From: an uncultured Oscillospiraceae bacterium | GTDB lineage: Bacteria; Bacillota; Clostridia; Oscillospirales; Oscillospiraceae | Length of the DNA stretch: 64,000 nt | Assembly (NCBI GenBank): GCA_934591895.1 | Contig: CAKTPP010000007.1 | Span: 65,509-129,508 of the forward strand | Direction: 5' to 3' | In this document: in pieces, positions 24,887 through 33,694 of the stretch | Numbering within the stretch: the stretch's first letter is position 1 | Layout of the letters: each line of letters opens with the position of its first letter | Program-made: the position numbers and the translations under genes | The notes under the pieces: generated by a model | What the model was told of the DNA's origin: nothing | The model's database searches: none | The model's input: only the letters and a program-made list of their open reading frames with translations

Positions 24887-25417
24887 TTACTTTTTCTTCG
24901 CCGACACGGACTCGGCAAATTCGCGGATCTGCGGCACCTTGCTCAGCGCAAAGTACAGCGCCAGACCGCCCGCAACGCCGACGGCGGCCTGACAGGCGTT
25001 GCCCGGGATCTCGCCGGCGGCGGCCAGACCGTAGCCGAGGACAAGGTCCTCAAACACGAAGTAGCCCAGCACCATGATGATCTCGCCGCAGACGGCGCTC
25101 AGCAGCGCAAAGCCGAAGCTTTTCTTGCGGCAGGCGCGGAAGATCAGCGCCGCGACCACGGCAGCGCACCCTTTGACGACGAGCGTGCCAGGGGCATAGC
25201 TCATATAACCGGAGATCACGTCCGCGAGGCCGGAGCCAAAGCCCGCAGCCACGCCGCCGTAGAGCGGACCTGCCAGCAGGGCGGCGAGCACGACCACGAT
25301 ATCGCCGGCATTGAGATAACCGCCGGTGACGGTCGGGATCTTGATGACGAGGGTGGCCACGCAGCACAGAGCCATAAGCATGGCGGTGTAGACGAGATTC
25401 CTGAGTTTCTGATTCAT
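24887..25417 (-). CDS. ECF transporter S component
   Basis: 176-residue membrane protein with five to six hydrophobic helices, matching the substrate-binding S subunits of energy-coupling factor transporters. LVYTAMLMALCCVATLVIKIP at the N-terminus carries the Ala-rich helix that contacts the EcfT subunit, and GGYLNAGDIVVVLAALLAGPLYGGVAAGFGSGLADVISGY is the ECF-S pattern. No adjacent ecfA/ecfT, so it would use a shared module. The vitamin or cofactor carried is not clear; no riboswitch is seen in the leader. ATG at 25417 has AGAGG 6 bases upstream. Confidence 0.85.
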   Translation of the reverse strand: MNQKLRNLVYTAMLMALCCVATLVIKIPTVTGGYLNAGDIVVVLAALLAGPLYGGVAAGFGSGLADVISGYMSYAPGTLVVKGCAAVVAALIFRACRKKSFGFALLSAVCGEIIMVLGYFVFEDLVLGYGLAAAGEIPGNACQAAVGVAGGLALYFALSKVPQIREFAESVSAKKK

Positions 25418-25446
25418 ATCTATCCTCTTTTCCATGTAGTGTGATA

Positions 25447-25475
25447 AGGATACGATATTCGACGCAAATGTGCAA
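25447..25475 (-). promoter_or_regulatory. Promoter of the ECF S component
   Basis: Minus strand TTGCAC, 17 bases, TATCCT, 30 bases before the start. It lies only 3 bases from the -35 box of the divergent AlaX promoter, so the two may compete. Confidence 0.6.
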
Positions 25476-25478
25476 GGG

Positions 25479-25507
25479 TTGAGTTCAACGAAAAAAGCTG
25501 GTATACT
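25479..25507 (+). promoter_or_regulatory. Promoter of the AlaX gene
   Basis: TTGAGT, 17 bases, TATACT, 25 bases upstream of the chosen ATG. Confidence 0.78.
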
Positions 25508-25532
25508 GTTGCAAGAAATGGAGGATATGACC

Positions 25533-26693
25533 ATGACCAAGAAGCTGTACGATCTGGACAGCCACCGGCGCGATTTTTCTGCCGTGGTGCTCCGCTGCGC
25601 CCCGGACGGAGAGCGCTATGCCGTGGTGCTGGACCAGACCTTGTTTTTCCCGGAGGGCGGCGGGCAGCCGGCGGATACCGGTGTGCTCGGAGGCGCGCGC
25701 GTGCTGGACGTGCAGATCACACCGGAAGCGATCGTGCACTATACCGATGCGCCGCTCACGCCCGGCGAGCAGGTGTATGGAGCGATCGACTGGCCGCAGC
25801 GCTTCCGGCGCATGCAGGGACACTCCGGCGAGCATATCATCTCGGGGCTCATCCACAGTGAATACGGCTTTGACAATGTCGGCTTCCATCTCGGGGAAGA
25901 CACGATCACGATGGACTATAACGGCGAGCTCACATGGCCTCAGCTCATGCACATCGAGCATCTTGCCAACGAAGCCGTCTACCGCAACGTGCCGGTCCGG
26001 ACGGAGTACCCGTCGCCGGAGCGGCTGGCGCAGATGACCTATCGCAGCAAGCTCGACCTCACGGAGGATGTGCGCATCGTGACGGTCGAGGGTTACGATG
26101 TCTGCGCCTGCTGCGCGCCGCACGTGTCCTGTACGGGCGAGATCGGCGCGATCAAGTTCACGTCCGTCATGCGCCACCGCGGCGGCGTCCGTGTGACGAT
26201 CCTGTGCGGCGCGGACGCGCAGACGGATTATCGGGAAAAGAGCGCGCAGGTCGCGGCGCTCTCGGCGCAGCTGTCCGTGCGGCAGGCGGATGTTGTCCCG
26301 GCTGTGCAGCGCCTGCTCGATGAGATCGCGCAGCTCAAGGCTGCGGCCGCAGAGCTTGAGCACCGGCTCAATGCGCAGCGTCTGCAGCTGCTGCAGGAGA
26401 CGCCCGGCAGCATCTGCGTCATCGACCGCTTTGACGATCCGGTCGCCATGCGTGAATTCGTCAATGCCGGCATGCTGCTCGCCGGCGGCGTCTGTGCCGC
26501 TTTCACCGGCAGCGACGCGGAGGGCTATCGCTATATCATCGGCAGCCGCGCGCTTGATCTGCGCGCCGAGGCAAAGGCCATCAACGCGGCCATCGGTGGC
26601 CGCGGCGGCGGCAAGCCCACCATGATCCAGGGCTCGTGCACCGCACCGGCGGACGCGATCAAGGCTTTTTTCGCCGCTTACCCCGGGAAATAA
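25533..26693 (+). CDS. Alanyl-tRNA editing protein (AlaX, long form)
   Basis: 386-residue free-standing relative of the AlaRS editing region, which hydrolyses Ser- or Gly-tRNA(Ala). The N-terminal part has LFFPEGGGQPADTG; zinc ligands are in MQGHSGEHIISG (HxxxH) and CACCAPHVSCTGE (CxxxH). A coiled-coil (about residues 255-295) is followed by a DHHA1-like C-terminal domain ending GGRGGGKPTMIQGSC. The synthetase catalytic core is absent. The ATG at 25533 is 8 bases after GGAGG; an in-frame ATG six bases earlier is too close to the site. Confidence 0.9.
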   Translation: MTKKLYDLDSHRRDFSAVVLRCAPDGERYAVVLDQTLFFPEGGGQPADTGVLGGARVLDVQITPEAIVHYTDAPLTPGEQVYGAIDWPQRFRRMQGHSGEHIISGLIHSEYGFDNVGFHLGEDTITMDYNGELTWPQLMHIEHLANEAVYRNVPVRTEYPSPERLAQMTYRSKLDLTEDVRIVTVEGYDVCACCAPHVSCTGEIGAIKFTSVMRHRGGVRVTILCGADAQTDYREKSAQVAALSAQLSVRQADVVPAVQRLLDEIAQLKAAAAELEHRLNAQRLQLLQETPGSICVIDRFDDPVAMREFVNAGMLLAGGVCAAFTGSDAEGYRYIIGSRALDLRAEAKAINAAIGGRGGGKPTMIQGSCTAPADAIKAFFAAYPGK

Positions 26694-26716
26694 AATGTAC
26701 ATCATTGCTCAGTTAA

Positions 26717-26747
26717 AACAGGGCCGCGGAATTTCCGCGGCCCTGCT
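26717..26747. repeat. Left copy of duplicated terminator hairpin (copy C)
   Basis: 31 bases identical to 26947-26977. CAGGGCCGCGGAA pairs with TTCCGCGGCCCTG. Preceded by TTAAAA. Confidence 0.92.
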
Positions 26748-26946
26748 CAGTATGTCAATAACCTCGTAGAGTTTCGCCGCCGGAGCGGCGAAAGAAAGTT
26801 CAATCATTTTCTTCGGCGACATGTGCGTCGAAGAAAATACTGCTCGGCCTGCAAACGTGCGCGCCGTCCGCCCAAGGCAGACGGTGCGTGCGATGCAGTC
26901 AGGCCGCAAGCCCCTTTGTCAAAAAGTAATACTTTTTGACAGTCTC
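26748..26946 (-). mobile_element. ~200-bp terminator-embedded repeat element, copy C (inverted)
   Basis: Same element as copies A and B, on the opposite strand. Read on the minus strand it begins GAGACTGTCAAAAAG and ends GGTTATTGACATACTG. All four hairpins are present, with base changes in the GC-rich stem (CCGTCTGCC...GGGCGGACGG). It lies 2 kb from copy B in the opposite orientation, flanking the ECF S and AlaX genes. No transposase or other gene is inside it. Confidence 0.85.
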
Positions 26947-26977
26947 AACAGGGCCGCGGAATTTCCGCGGCCCTGCT
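26947..26977. terminator. Right copy of duplicated terminator hairpin (copy C)
   Basis: Identical 31-base palindrome to 26717-26747, followed by TTTTTGG. The original was a bidirectional terminator between alaX and the SASP gene. Confidence 0.88.
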
Positions 26978-27004
26978 TTTTGGTTGCTCAAGATGGTCGG
27001 CAGC

Positions 27005-27205
27005 TTACTGCATGCCGTTTTCGTAGGCGGCGATCATCTTCTTGACCATCTGACCGCCGATGCTGCCGGCCTGACGGGACGTCAGATCACCGTTGTAGCC
27101 CTGCTTGAGGTTCACGCCCATTTCGGCGGCGGCCTCCATTTTGAAGCGGTTCATCGCCTCGCGGGCATTGGGGTTGACCAGATTGCTGCTGTTGGAAGTA
27201 GCCAT
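27005..27205 (-). CDS. Alpha/beta-type small acid-soluble spore protein
   Basis: 66 residues. NPNAREAMNRFKMEAAAEMGVNL and LTSRQAGSIGGQMVKKMI are the two conserved SASP blocks; the germination-protease site region reads EAAAEMG rather than the common EIASEFG. These proteins coat and protect spore DNA and are degraded at germination. The start MATSNSSN is chosen; an ATG four codons upstream has its binding site directly touching it. GTATACTT about 80 bases upstream on the minus strand may be a -10 box, but I could not fit a convincing sigma-G -35. Confidence 0.9.
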   Translation of the reverse strand: MATSNSSNLVNPNAREAMNRFKMEAAAEMGVNLKQGYNGDLTSRQAGSIGGQMVKKMIAAYENGMQ

Positions 27206-27431
27206 TTCGTTTTCCATCTCCTTTTCTCGTTTTGGGTTTCTTGACCCGCTCCTATTTTTTGCGGAGCATGCGAAAGTATACAGTGCGGCAATATGCAATT
27301 TCTGCATGCTGATTTTTTCGTGTTCTGCTTTCAGTGACCGTTTTATTGGACATATCGTGCTGTATATTAGAGACAGAAACCGATCCCGCTATGCGAGTGG
27401 ATGATCCTGATCCGGAAGGGAGATGTGCAGC

Positions 27432-27503
27432 ATGTATTTTCTGCTGTTGCTGGTGCTTGTGCCCGTTTGCGCGTTCGCCGCGCTCATGAAACGCTATAAA
27501 TGA
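27432..27503 (+). CDS. Tiny hydrophobic peptide upstream of cas3
   Basis: A 23-residue reading frame: MYFLLLLVLVPVCAFAALMK then RYK. It is one predicted membrane helix with a basic tail. AAGGGAG lies 9 bases before this ATG; an in-frame ATG three codons earlier is too close to that site. It stands alone between the divergent SASP gene and the cas promoter (59 bases after its stop). No family is recognised. Expression is unproven, and I found no convincing promoter within 100 bases. The rest of 27206-27561 shows nothing else I can support. Confidence 0.4.
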   Translation: MYFLLLLVLVPVCAFAALMKRYK

Positions 27504-27561
27504 CCACCGTGCGTGAATGTGCCACACGCGCTGGCAATTTGTCTGTGCGTGTCGATATAAC

Positions 27562-27590
27562 TTGTATTGCAAATGATGTCAATGTATAAT
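27562..27590 (+). promoter_or_regulatory. Promoter of the cas operon
   Basis: TTGTAT, 17 bases, TATAAT. The predicted start near 27597 gives a leader of about 35 bases to the cas3 ATG. The -10 box overlaps an alternative in-frame TTG, which excludes that codon as start. Confidence 0.8.
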
Positions 27591-27631
27591 TGGAATCATC
27601 AGCCATTGCGTGTGCTGACAGGAAAGATGTG

Positions 27632-30412
27632 ATGAAGATGACATGTGAGACAGCGAATGGCGTTTGCAGCGAACGCCGTTATGATACAGCGGAAGAAGCG
27701 GGACGTGTTGCGCGCGCCGTGCGCACGTTGGTCGCCAAGACCGCGCCGGATGATGGGCAGCTCTGGCTGCCGCTGCTGATCCACCTGCGTGATACGGCGG
27801 CGGTTATGGAATATCTGACGGCATATTGGCTGCCGGAGCAGTATTGCGTGAGCCTTGGTATGTGCCGTGACGAGTTTTTCCGCTTGGCGATCCGGGCGGC
27901 GCTGCTGCACGACATCGGGAAAGCAACCCCGGATTTTCAGCGAAAAATCACACTTGAGCGGCCGGAATTGCGCCAACGTCTGGAAGCGGCCGGTCTGGAG
28001 ATACGGTTCCAAAAGGGAAAGCAGCTGGATGTGCATCTCCCGCATGCGGCTGCCGGTGCGGAGATCCTGCGCAGCGAGGGATTCACGGATGACCTTGCGG
28101 CCGTCGTCGGCGCACATCACGGCAGGACCGAAGATGATATGCTTACCGGCTATTGTGAGAATACACCTATGGCGTTCGGCTGGAGCGGTTCGGGTGACAG
28201 CAATACGCTGTGGGGCTCGGTGCAGCGGTATATTATCCGCTGGGCGGAGGATACGCTCGGATGTGGGGCACCGGCGCGTGATGCTGCGTGTTCGGTGACG
28301 GCGCAGATGGCGCTGAGCGGCCTGGTGATCATGGCAGACTGGATCGCCAGCAACACGGCATATTTCCCGCTCATCTCTATGGACGAGCTGCCGGACGGTT
28401 ACGATCCGCGCCGCGCCGAGCGGGCGCTGCAGAAGCTGGATCTGCCGCAGCCGTGGAACGTCTCTGCCGACTGGAGCACGGGGGACTATTTTCAGCGGCG
28501 TTTCGGCTTTGCGCCCAATCTCGTCCAGCAGCAGGTGGAGCAGGTTGCGGGGACAATGAAAACGCCGGGTGTGATGATCCTTGAGGCACCGATGGGACAC
28601 GGCAAGACGGAGGCGGCGCTGGCCGCAGCCGAGATCCTGATGAATCGCTTTGGCCTGGGCGGAGCTGCGTTTTTCCTCCCGTCTCAGGCGACATCGAATG
28701 CGATGTTTACCCGCATGACGCAGTGGGCACGGCACCAGCCGGACGCAATGCGGGTCGCGGTGGAGCTGGCGCACGGGCAGGCGGAGATGAACGCAGAATT
28801 TGCATGCCTGGCATCCGGGTGCGTACAGATCGAGCAGGGTGAAACGGATGCCGATCCGCTGCAGACCCATGCTTTCTTCCGCGGCCGAAAGACAAAGCTG
28901 CTGGCAAATCTGGTGGTCGGTACGGTGGATCAGCTGCTGATGGCTGCGCTGAACCGAAAACATGTGATGCTGCGCCAGCTTGGCCTGACCGGTAAGGTGG
29001 TCATTCTGGACGAGTGCCATGCCTATGACGCGTATATGAATACCTATCTGGATCGCGTGCTGAACTGGCTGGGTGCTTATCATGTGCCGGTGATCCTGCT
29101 GTCGGCCACGCTCCCGGGACGGCGCAGAGCGGAGCTGCTGCGCGCCTACCTTGGGTCAAATAAGCCGCCGGATGCGGCGATCGCCGCGTGTCAGGACTAT
29201 CCGCTGCTGAGTTGGACGGAGGATGAGACGGTACATATGGCCGGTGCCTCTGCGCAGGGCGCAGGGCGCACCGTCTGCGTGCAGCGCGTGGAGCAGGCGC
29301 AGGCGCTTGCGGCAGCGGGTGAGGCACTCAGGGACGGCTGCGTCGGACTGATCGTCAATACCGTCAAGCGGGCGCAGATGCTGCGCGAGATGCTGCGCCA
29401 AGCTTATCCGGATGCAGTGATTCTGATGGATCACTCGCGCTTTCTGGCGCCGGATCGGCTGGAGCATGAGCAGGAGATCTTACGGCGCGTCGGCAAGACA
29501 TCAGATGCGCAAGTGCGGCGCGGCGTGCTGGTGATCGGCACGCAGGTGCTGGAACAGTCGTTGGATCTGGATTTTGACCTGCTGATCACAGATCTGTGCC
29601 CGATGGATCTGCTGCTGCAGCGCATCGGCCGTCTGCACCGGCATACACGCACCAGACCGCAGGGGCTGGAAACACCGCGCTGTCTGGTCATGGGCGCGCT
29701 CGGAGAATTGGATGCCGGAAGCCGGGCTGTGTACGGGGACTATCTCTTGCTGCGCACGCGGCGGCTGCTGCCGGAACGTATTTGTTTACCGGAGGATATT
29801 TCTCCGCTTGTGCAGCGGACCTACGATGCGGTGCGCTTTCCGCCGGAGCCGGGCGAGGATGCCGGTGAGGCATATGAAGACTATCAAAATGAGCAGAAGC
29901 GCCAAAAGCGTAAGGCTGAGGTTTATCTGCTGGCGCAGCACGACGTCTATGATTCGCTTGTCGGTATGATGGATGACATCGACCGGTTTACGGATCTTCA
30001 GGCGCAGGCGGCGGTCCGTGACGGGACGGCAGCTGTTGAGGTTCTGGTCGTGCAGCGGTCGGAAGACGGTATGCTGCTGCTCTCCGGTGCACAAAAGGGG
30101 ACGCTCCTGCGCGCGGATACCCAGCCAAGCGCCGATGAGGCGCGCTGGATCGCGGCACAGCGTCTGCGGCTGCCGTCGAATTTCAGCGCGCGATACTGTG
30201 TGGATACAGTGCTGAAAGCGCTTGAGGATCAAACACGTCAGTCTCTGCCGCTGTGGCTGCAGGCACCGATGCTGAAAGGCGAACTGTTTTTGATCTTGGA
30301 TGCGGCCGGTACAGCGCAGCTGGCCGGTAAGACACTGCGATATGACCCGCAAGTCGGATTAACAGAAGAGGAGGAGACGCATGGAACAAATGGAATTCAA
30401 CCTGCTGAATGA
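27632..30412 (+). CDS. cas3: CRISPR-associated nuclease-helicase Cas3 (type I-E)
   Basis: Signature nuclease of type I: after Cascade forms the R-loop it nicks and unwinds target DNA 3' to 5'. 926 residues. HD nuclease domain first (LLHDIGKATPDF, His93-Asp94; later AAVVGAHHGRTEDD), then SF2 helicase with Walker A GHGKT (322-326), DECH box (460-463), SAT motif LLSATLP and C-terminal motif IGRLHRH. AGGAAAG is 5 bases before the ATG. It overlaps cse1 by 32 bases, so all eight cas genes form one translationally linked operon. Confidence 0.96.
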   Translation: MKMTCETANGVCSERRYDTAEEAGRVARAVRTLVAKTAPDDGQLWLPLLIHLRDTAAVMEYLTAYWLPEQYCVSLGMCRDEFFRLAIRAALLHDIGKATPDFQRKITLERPELRQRLEAAGLEIRFQKGKQLDVHLPHAAAGAEILRSEGFTDDLAAVVGAHHGRTEDDMLTGYCENTPMAFGWSGSGDSNTLWGSVQRYIIRWAEDTLGCGAPARDAACSVTAQMALSGLVIMADWIASNTAYFPLISMDELPDGYDPRRAERALQKLDLPQPWNVSADWSTGDYFQRRFGFAPNLVQQQVEQVAGTMKTPGVMILEAPMGHGKTEAALAAAEILMNRFGLGGAAFFLPSQATSNAMFTRMTQWARHQPDAMRVAVELAHGQAEMNAEFACLASGCVQIEQGETDADPLQTHAFFRGRKTKLLANLVVGTVDQLLMAALNRKHVMLRQLGLTGKVVILDECHAYDAYMNTYLDRVLNWLGAYHVPVILLSATLPGRRRAELLRAYLGSNKPPDAAIAACQDYPLLSWTEDETVHMAGASAQGAGRTVCVQRVEQAQALAAAGEALRDGCVGLIVNTVKRAQMLREMLRQAYPDAVILMDHSRFLAPDRLEHEQEILRRVGKTSDAQVRRGVLVIGTQVLEQSLDLDFDLLITDLCPMDLLLQRIGRLHRHTRTRPQGLETPRCLVMGALGELDAGSRAVYGDYLLLRTRRLLPERICLPEDISPLVQRTYDAVRFPPEPGEDAGEAYEDYQNEQKRQKRKAEVYLLAQHDVYDSLVGMMDDIDRFTDLQAQAAVRDGTAAVEVLVVQRSEDGMLLLSGAQKGTLLRADTQPSADEARWIAAQRLRLPSNFSARYCVDTVLKALEDQTRQSLPLWLQAPMLKGELFLILDAAGTAQLAGKTLRYDPQVGLTEEEETHGTNGIQPAE

Positions 30413-32030
30413 GCCTTGGATCCGGGTGATGACCGAGGACTGTGCGGTTGAGGAATGCTCACTGATGCAGGTGCTCTTAAACAGTCACCGGTATCAGCGG
30501 CTGGCAGGCGAACTGCCGACACAGGATGTGGCGCTTTTGCGCCTGCTGCTGGCGATCCTGCAGACGGTGTTCTACCGCGTAGACCCGGAGGGGGACAATG
30601 ACCCGATCGAGGATCGCAGGGCTGCCGTCCGGCGCTGGCAGACGTTGTGGAATGCCGGACGTTTTCCGGAGCAGCCGATCCGGACATACCTGGAGACATG
30701 GAAGGATCGCTTCTGGCTCTTTCATCCGGAGCACCCGTTTTATCAGGTACCGGCTGCGGCAGTGGGGACGGCTTATACTGCAGCCAAACTCAACGGTGAG
30801 CTCTCGGAGAGCAGCAACAAGGTTCGCCTGTTTCCGGTTCGGGCTGGCTTGCAGAAAACGCGCATGAGCTATGCGGAGGCTGCACGCTGGCTGCTGTATT
30901 TGAATGGGTTTGATGATACGTCGTCAAAGCCGAAAGGAAAAGGATTGCCTTCTCCCGGCGCTGGTTGGCTTGGAAAATTGGGGCTGTTTTTTGCAGAAGG
31001 CAGCACCCTCTTTGAAACGCTGATGCTCAACCTTGTGCTGCTGCGGGAAGATCGGACGATCTGGAGCGAACCGCACCCGATCTGGGAACGGGAGCACCCA
31101 AAGAGTGACGAACGAACAGAGATCGTAATTCCTGATAACCAAGCGGAGCTTCTGACACTGCAGTCTCGCCGCCTTTTGCTTGAGCGGGATGAAAACGGCG
31201 TGTCCGGATATCGTCTTCTCGGCGGAGATTTCTTTCCGAAGATCAATGCGACGGCTGAGCAGATGACCGTTTGGGAGCGAAGAAAAGGCAAGGCTAACGA
31301 GCCGCCTTATGATCAACCGAAGCGCATGGATCCGGAACGGCTGATGTGGCGTGATTTCGGCATCATTACGGGAGCGGAGGGCATGGGCAGAGCTCCGGGG
31401 ATCGTGAGCTGGATTACACTGCTCAAAAAGGAACGCGTTTTGGAGCGAAATCAGATGATCCATTTTCGCACTGCCGGGGTCAAGTATGGCGATAAGGATT
31501 TTTTTGTGGAGGATATCCTCCGAGACTATCTGGACTTTCGGGTCGGCCTCCTGGATAACGGCGGCAGGATGTGGTCTGCGCTGATCGGACAGGAAATTGA
31601 GACGACCGAACGCGCCGCGTGGCTCGTCGGCAAGCTTGCGGAAGGAATATTCAAGGCCGAAGGCGGATTGCCGGACAGTGCAACGCAGGCGGCGAGCGTT
31701 CGACGTGCGGCGCAGGAGTTTTATGCTGCGGTTGATCTGCCGTTTCGCGATTGGCTCTGCTCCATTGACCCGGCTCTGGGAGATGCCGAGGAGCTGCGTG
31801 CCGAGAAATCTTTGCAGTGGCATGAAACGGGTTACCGGATCGCGCTGCAGCAGGGCAAGCAGATGGTGCGGGATGCGGGCGAGTCAGCGTTTACAGGGCG
31901 GTGGATGAAGGATAAGAAGACGGATCGGGAGACCTTCTTGTCATCTTCCGTAGAGTATGACCGCTTTGTAGGGAGCATTCGCAAGTGCTTTCAGATAACG
32001 AGACCAAATGAGGAGGTAGCTGATGAGTGA
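30381..32030 (+). CDS. cse1: Cascade large subunit Cse1 (CasA/Cas8e)
   Basis: 549 residues. The start MEFNLLNEPWIRVMTEDC is diagnostic for Cse1. The subunit recognises the PAM and recruits Cas3. The L1-loop region and a C-terminal four-helix bundle (from about residue 400) fit the fold. GAGGAGACGC lies before the start, within the cas3 end. The ATG at 30381 and another ATG three codons on are both possible. It overlaps cse2 by 8 bases. Confidence 0.94.
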   Translation: MEQMEFNLLNEPWIRVMTEDCAVEECSLMQVLLNSHRYQRLAGELPTQDVALLRLLLAILQTVFYRVDPEGDNDPIEDRRAAVRRWQTLWNAGRFPEQPIRTYLETWKDRFWLFHPEHPFYQVPAAAVGTAYTAAKLNGELSESSNKVRLFPVRAGLQKTRMSYAEAARWLLYLNGFDDTSSKPKGKGLPSPGAGWLGKLGLFFAEGSTLFETLMLNLVLLREDRTIWSEPHPIWEREHPKSDERTEIVIPDNQAELLTLQSRRLLLERDENGVSGYRLLGGDFFPKINATAEQMTVWERRKGKANEPPYDQPKRMDPERLMWRDFGIITGAEGMGRAPGIVSWITLLKKERVLERNQMIHFRTAGVKYGDKDFFVEDILRDYLDFRVGLLDNGGRMWSALIGQEIETTERAAWLVGKLAEGIFKAEGGLPDSATQAASVRRAAQEFYAAVDLPFRDWLCSIDPALGDAEELRAEKSLQWHETGYRIALQQGKQMVRDAGESAFTGRWMKDKKTDRETFLSSSVEYDRFVGSIRKCFQITRPNEEVADE

Positions 32031-32616
32031 CCAAAAAGCAAAGGTGAAAAGCTACGTGCGCAGACGGCTGGAATCGTGGCAGCATGAGTCCAATCCGCAC
32101 CTGATCCGTGCGGATCTGGCAAATCTGCGCCGCGGCATCGGAAAAGCGCCCGGAGACCTGCCGGAGCTCTGGGGGCTGCTGTTTCGGGACTTTCCGGAGG
32201 AGCTGATGAGCGGCACCGGCGAGCCGACCTGGGCTGAATGGGCGGTGTCGGGCGCGCTGACGCTGTATGCGCTGCATCAGCAGGGCGCGCAGCGGCCGAT
32301 GCACACGGACGGGCAGCGTTTGGGCATGGCGATCCGGAGGCTTGCCGGAAATGACACGGATCGGCTCAAGGCGGTGCAGCGGAGATTCAATGCCTTCGCC
32401 ACTGCGCGGAGCATGCCGGAGTGCCTGCACCATCTGCGCGGACTGATCCAGCTTCTGAGAAGCGAGGACATTCCGCTGGATTATGTGGAGCTGGCCGGAG
32501 ATTTGTACGAATTCCAGACGCCGGACGGAGCTGCAAGAGTTCGTCTGCGCTGGGGACAGGATTTTTACCGGAATGTGTTCCGGACTGAACAGGGAAAGGA
32601 TGACGACCATGCATAA
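32023..32616 (+). CDS. cse2: Cascade small subunit Cse2 (CasB)
   Basis: 197-residue, mostly helical protein; the start is followed by a basic stretch (KVKSYVRRRLESW) and LADLRRG-type ADLANLRRGIGKAPG, typical of Cse2. Two copies usually hold the non-target strand in Cascade. AGGAGG lies 8 bases before the ATG. It overlaps cas7 by 8 bases. Confidence 0.9.
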   Translation: MSDQKAKVKSYVRRRLESWQHESNPHLIRADLANLRRGIGKAPGDLPELWGLLFRDFPEELMSGTGEPTWAEWAVSGALTLYALHQQGAQRPMHTDGQRLGMAIRRLAGNDTDRLKAVQRRFNAFATARSMPECLHHLRGLIQLLRSEDIPLDYVELAGDLYEFQTPDGAARVRLRWGQDFYRNVFRTEQGKDDDHA

Positions 32617-33694
32617 CAACGAGAGAATTTACGTAGACGTCCATGTACTTCAGACCGTTCCGCCGAGCTGTGTGAACCGCGATGATACCGGCAGCCCGAA
32701 GACCGCTGTCTATGGCGGCGTGACGCGCGCCAGAGTGTCCAGTCAGGCATGGAAGCACGCTATGCGCCTGAAATTCCGGGAGATGCTCTCGGCGGGCGAT
32801 GTCGGCCGGCGGACAAAGCTGGTGGTCGATCTCATCGCCGGAAAGATTCTGGAGCTGCAGCCTGAGCTCTCTGAGAAAAAGGCGCAGCAGCTGGCGCAGA
32901 AGGTGCTGGAGGCTGCCGGCGTGAAGGTCAAAGAGGACAAGGAAAAACTCAAAACGGGTGCGCTGTTTTTCATCAGCCCCGGTCAGATCCAGGCACTGGC
33001 GGAGATCGCTCTGCAGCCGGAGGACGGAAAGCTCGACAAAGCGGCTTGCCAAGCTGCGCTCAAGACGCTTCCGACGGTGGACTTGGCGCTCTTCGGACGC
33101 ATGGTTGCCGACGATCCGTGCCTGAACTTCGATGCGGCGGCACAGGTCGCGCACGCGATCTCGACGCATGCCGTGGAGAATGAGTATGATTATTTCACGG
33201 CTGTGGATGACTGCGCGCCGGAAGACAATGCCGGAGCGGGACATCTGGGTACGGTGGAATTCAATTCGTCCACGCTGTATCGCTATGCGACCGTGAACGT
33301 TGGAGACCTCCGGAAAATGCTCGGTCAAAAGACGCCGGAGGCAGTGCGTGTGTTCGTGGAAGCGTTCATCCGCAGCATGCCCACCGGCAAGCAGAATACG
33401 TTTGCCAACTGGACGCGGCCGGATGCTGTGTATGTGACCGTGCGCAAGGATCAGCCGATCAATCTGGCCGGCGCGTTTGAAAAACCTGTTCGCGCGGGGA
33501 GCGCCGGTTATGTGGACGGCTCGATCCGTGCGCTGGTGGCCTACGCGCAGGAGACGTATGCAGACTTCGCTTCGGCACCGGTGCTCTCGCTCGCCGTTGG
33601 CAGCGGCCTGGAGGCGCTGGCCGAGCCGTGCTCCGTGAACGCGCTTCTGGATGCATTGGAGGCGTGGCTGCAGGGCGGTGAGGAGCAGCAATGA
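32609..33694 (+). CDS. cas7e: Cascade backbone subunit Cas7e (Cse4/CasC)
   Basis: 361 residues. The N-terminus IYVDVHVLQTVPPSCVNRDDTGSPKT and VTRARVSSQAWKHAMR are strongly conserved in Cas7e, which binds the crRNA guide as a helical hexamer. ATG at 32609 has AAAGGA 8 bases upstream; an ATG three codons earlier is equally in frame but close to the site. The stop overlaps cas5 by 4 bases (ATGA). Confidence 0.95.
   Translation: MHNNERIYVDVHVLQTVPPSCVNRDDTGSPKTAVYGGVTRARVSSQAWKHAMRLKFREMLSAGDVGRRTKLVVDLIAGKILELQPELSEKKAQQLAQKVLEAAGVKVKEDKEKLKTGALFFISPGQIQALAEIALQPEDGKLDKAACQAALKTLPTVDLALFGRMVADDPCLNFDAAAQVAHAISTHAVENEYDYFTAVDDCAPEDNAGAGHLGTVEFNSSTLYRYATVNVGDLRKMLGQKTPEAVRVFVEAFIRSMPTGKQNTFANWTRPDAVYVTVRKDQPINLAGAFEKPVRAGSAGYVDGSIRALVAYAQETYADFASAPVLSLAVGSGLEALAEPCSVNALLDALEAWLQGGEEQQ

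Noticed and set aside
26748..26946. Casposon or IS remnant
   Set aside because: No cas1, transposase or fragment of one lies inside any copy, and the duplicated flank is longer than reported for casposons. The similarity to Cas1-type integration is kept only as a hypothesis.
27590..27631. Upstream TTG start for cas3
   Set aside because: The codon overlaps the -10 box of the cas promoter and has no ribosome binding site; the ATG at 27632 has one.
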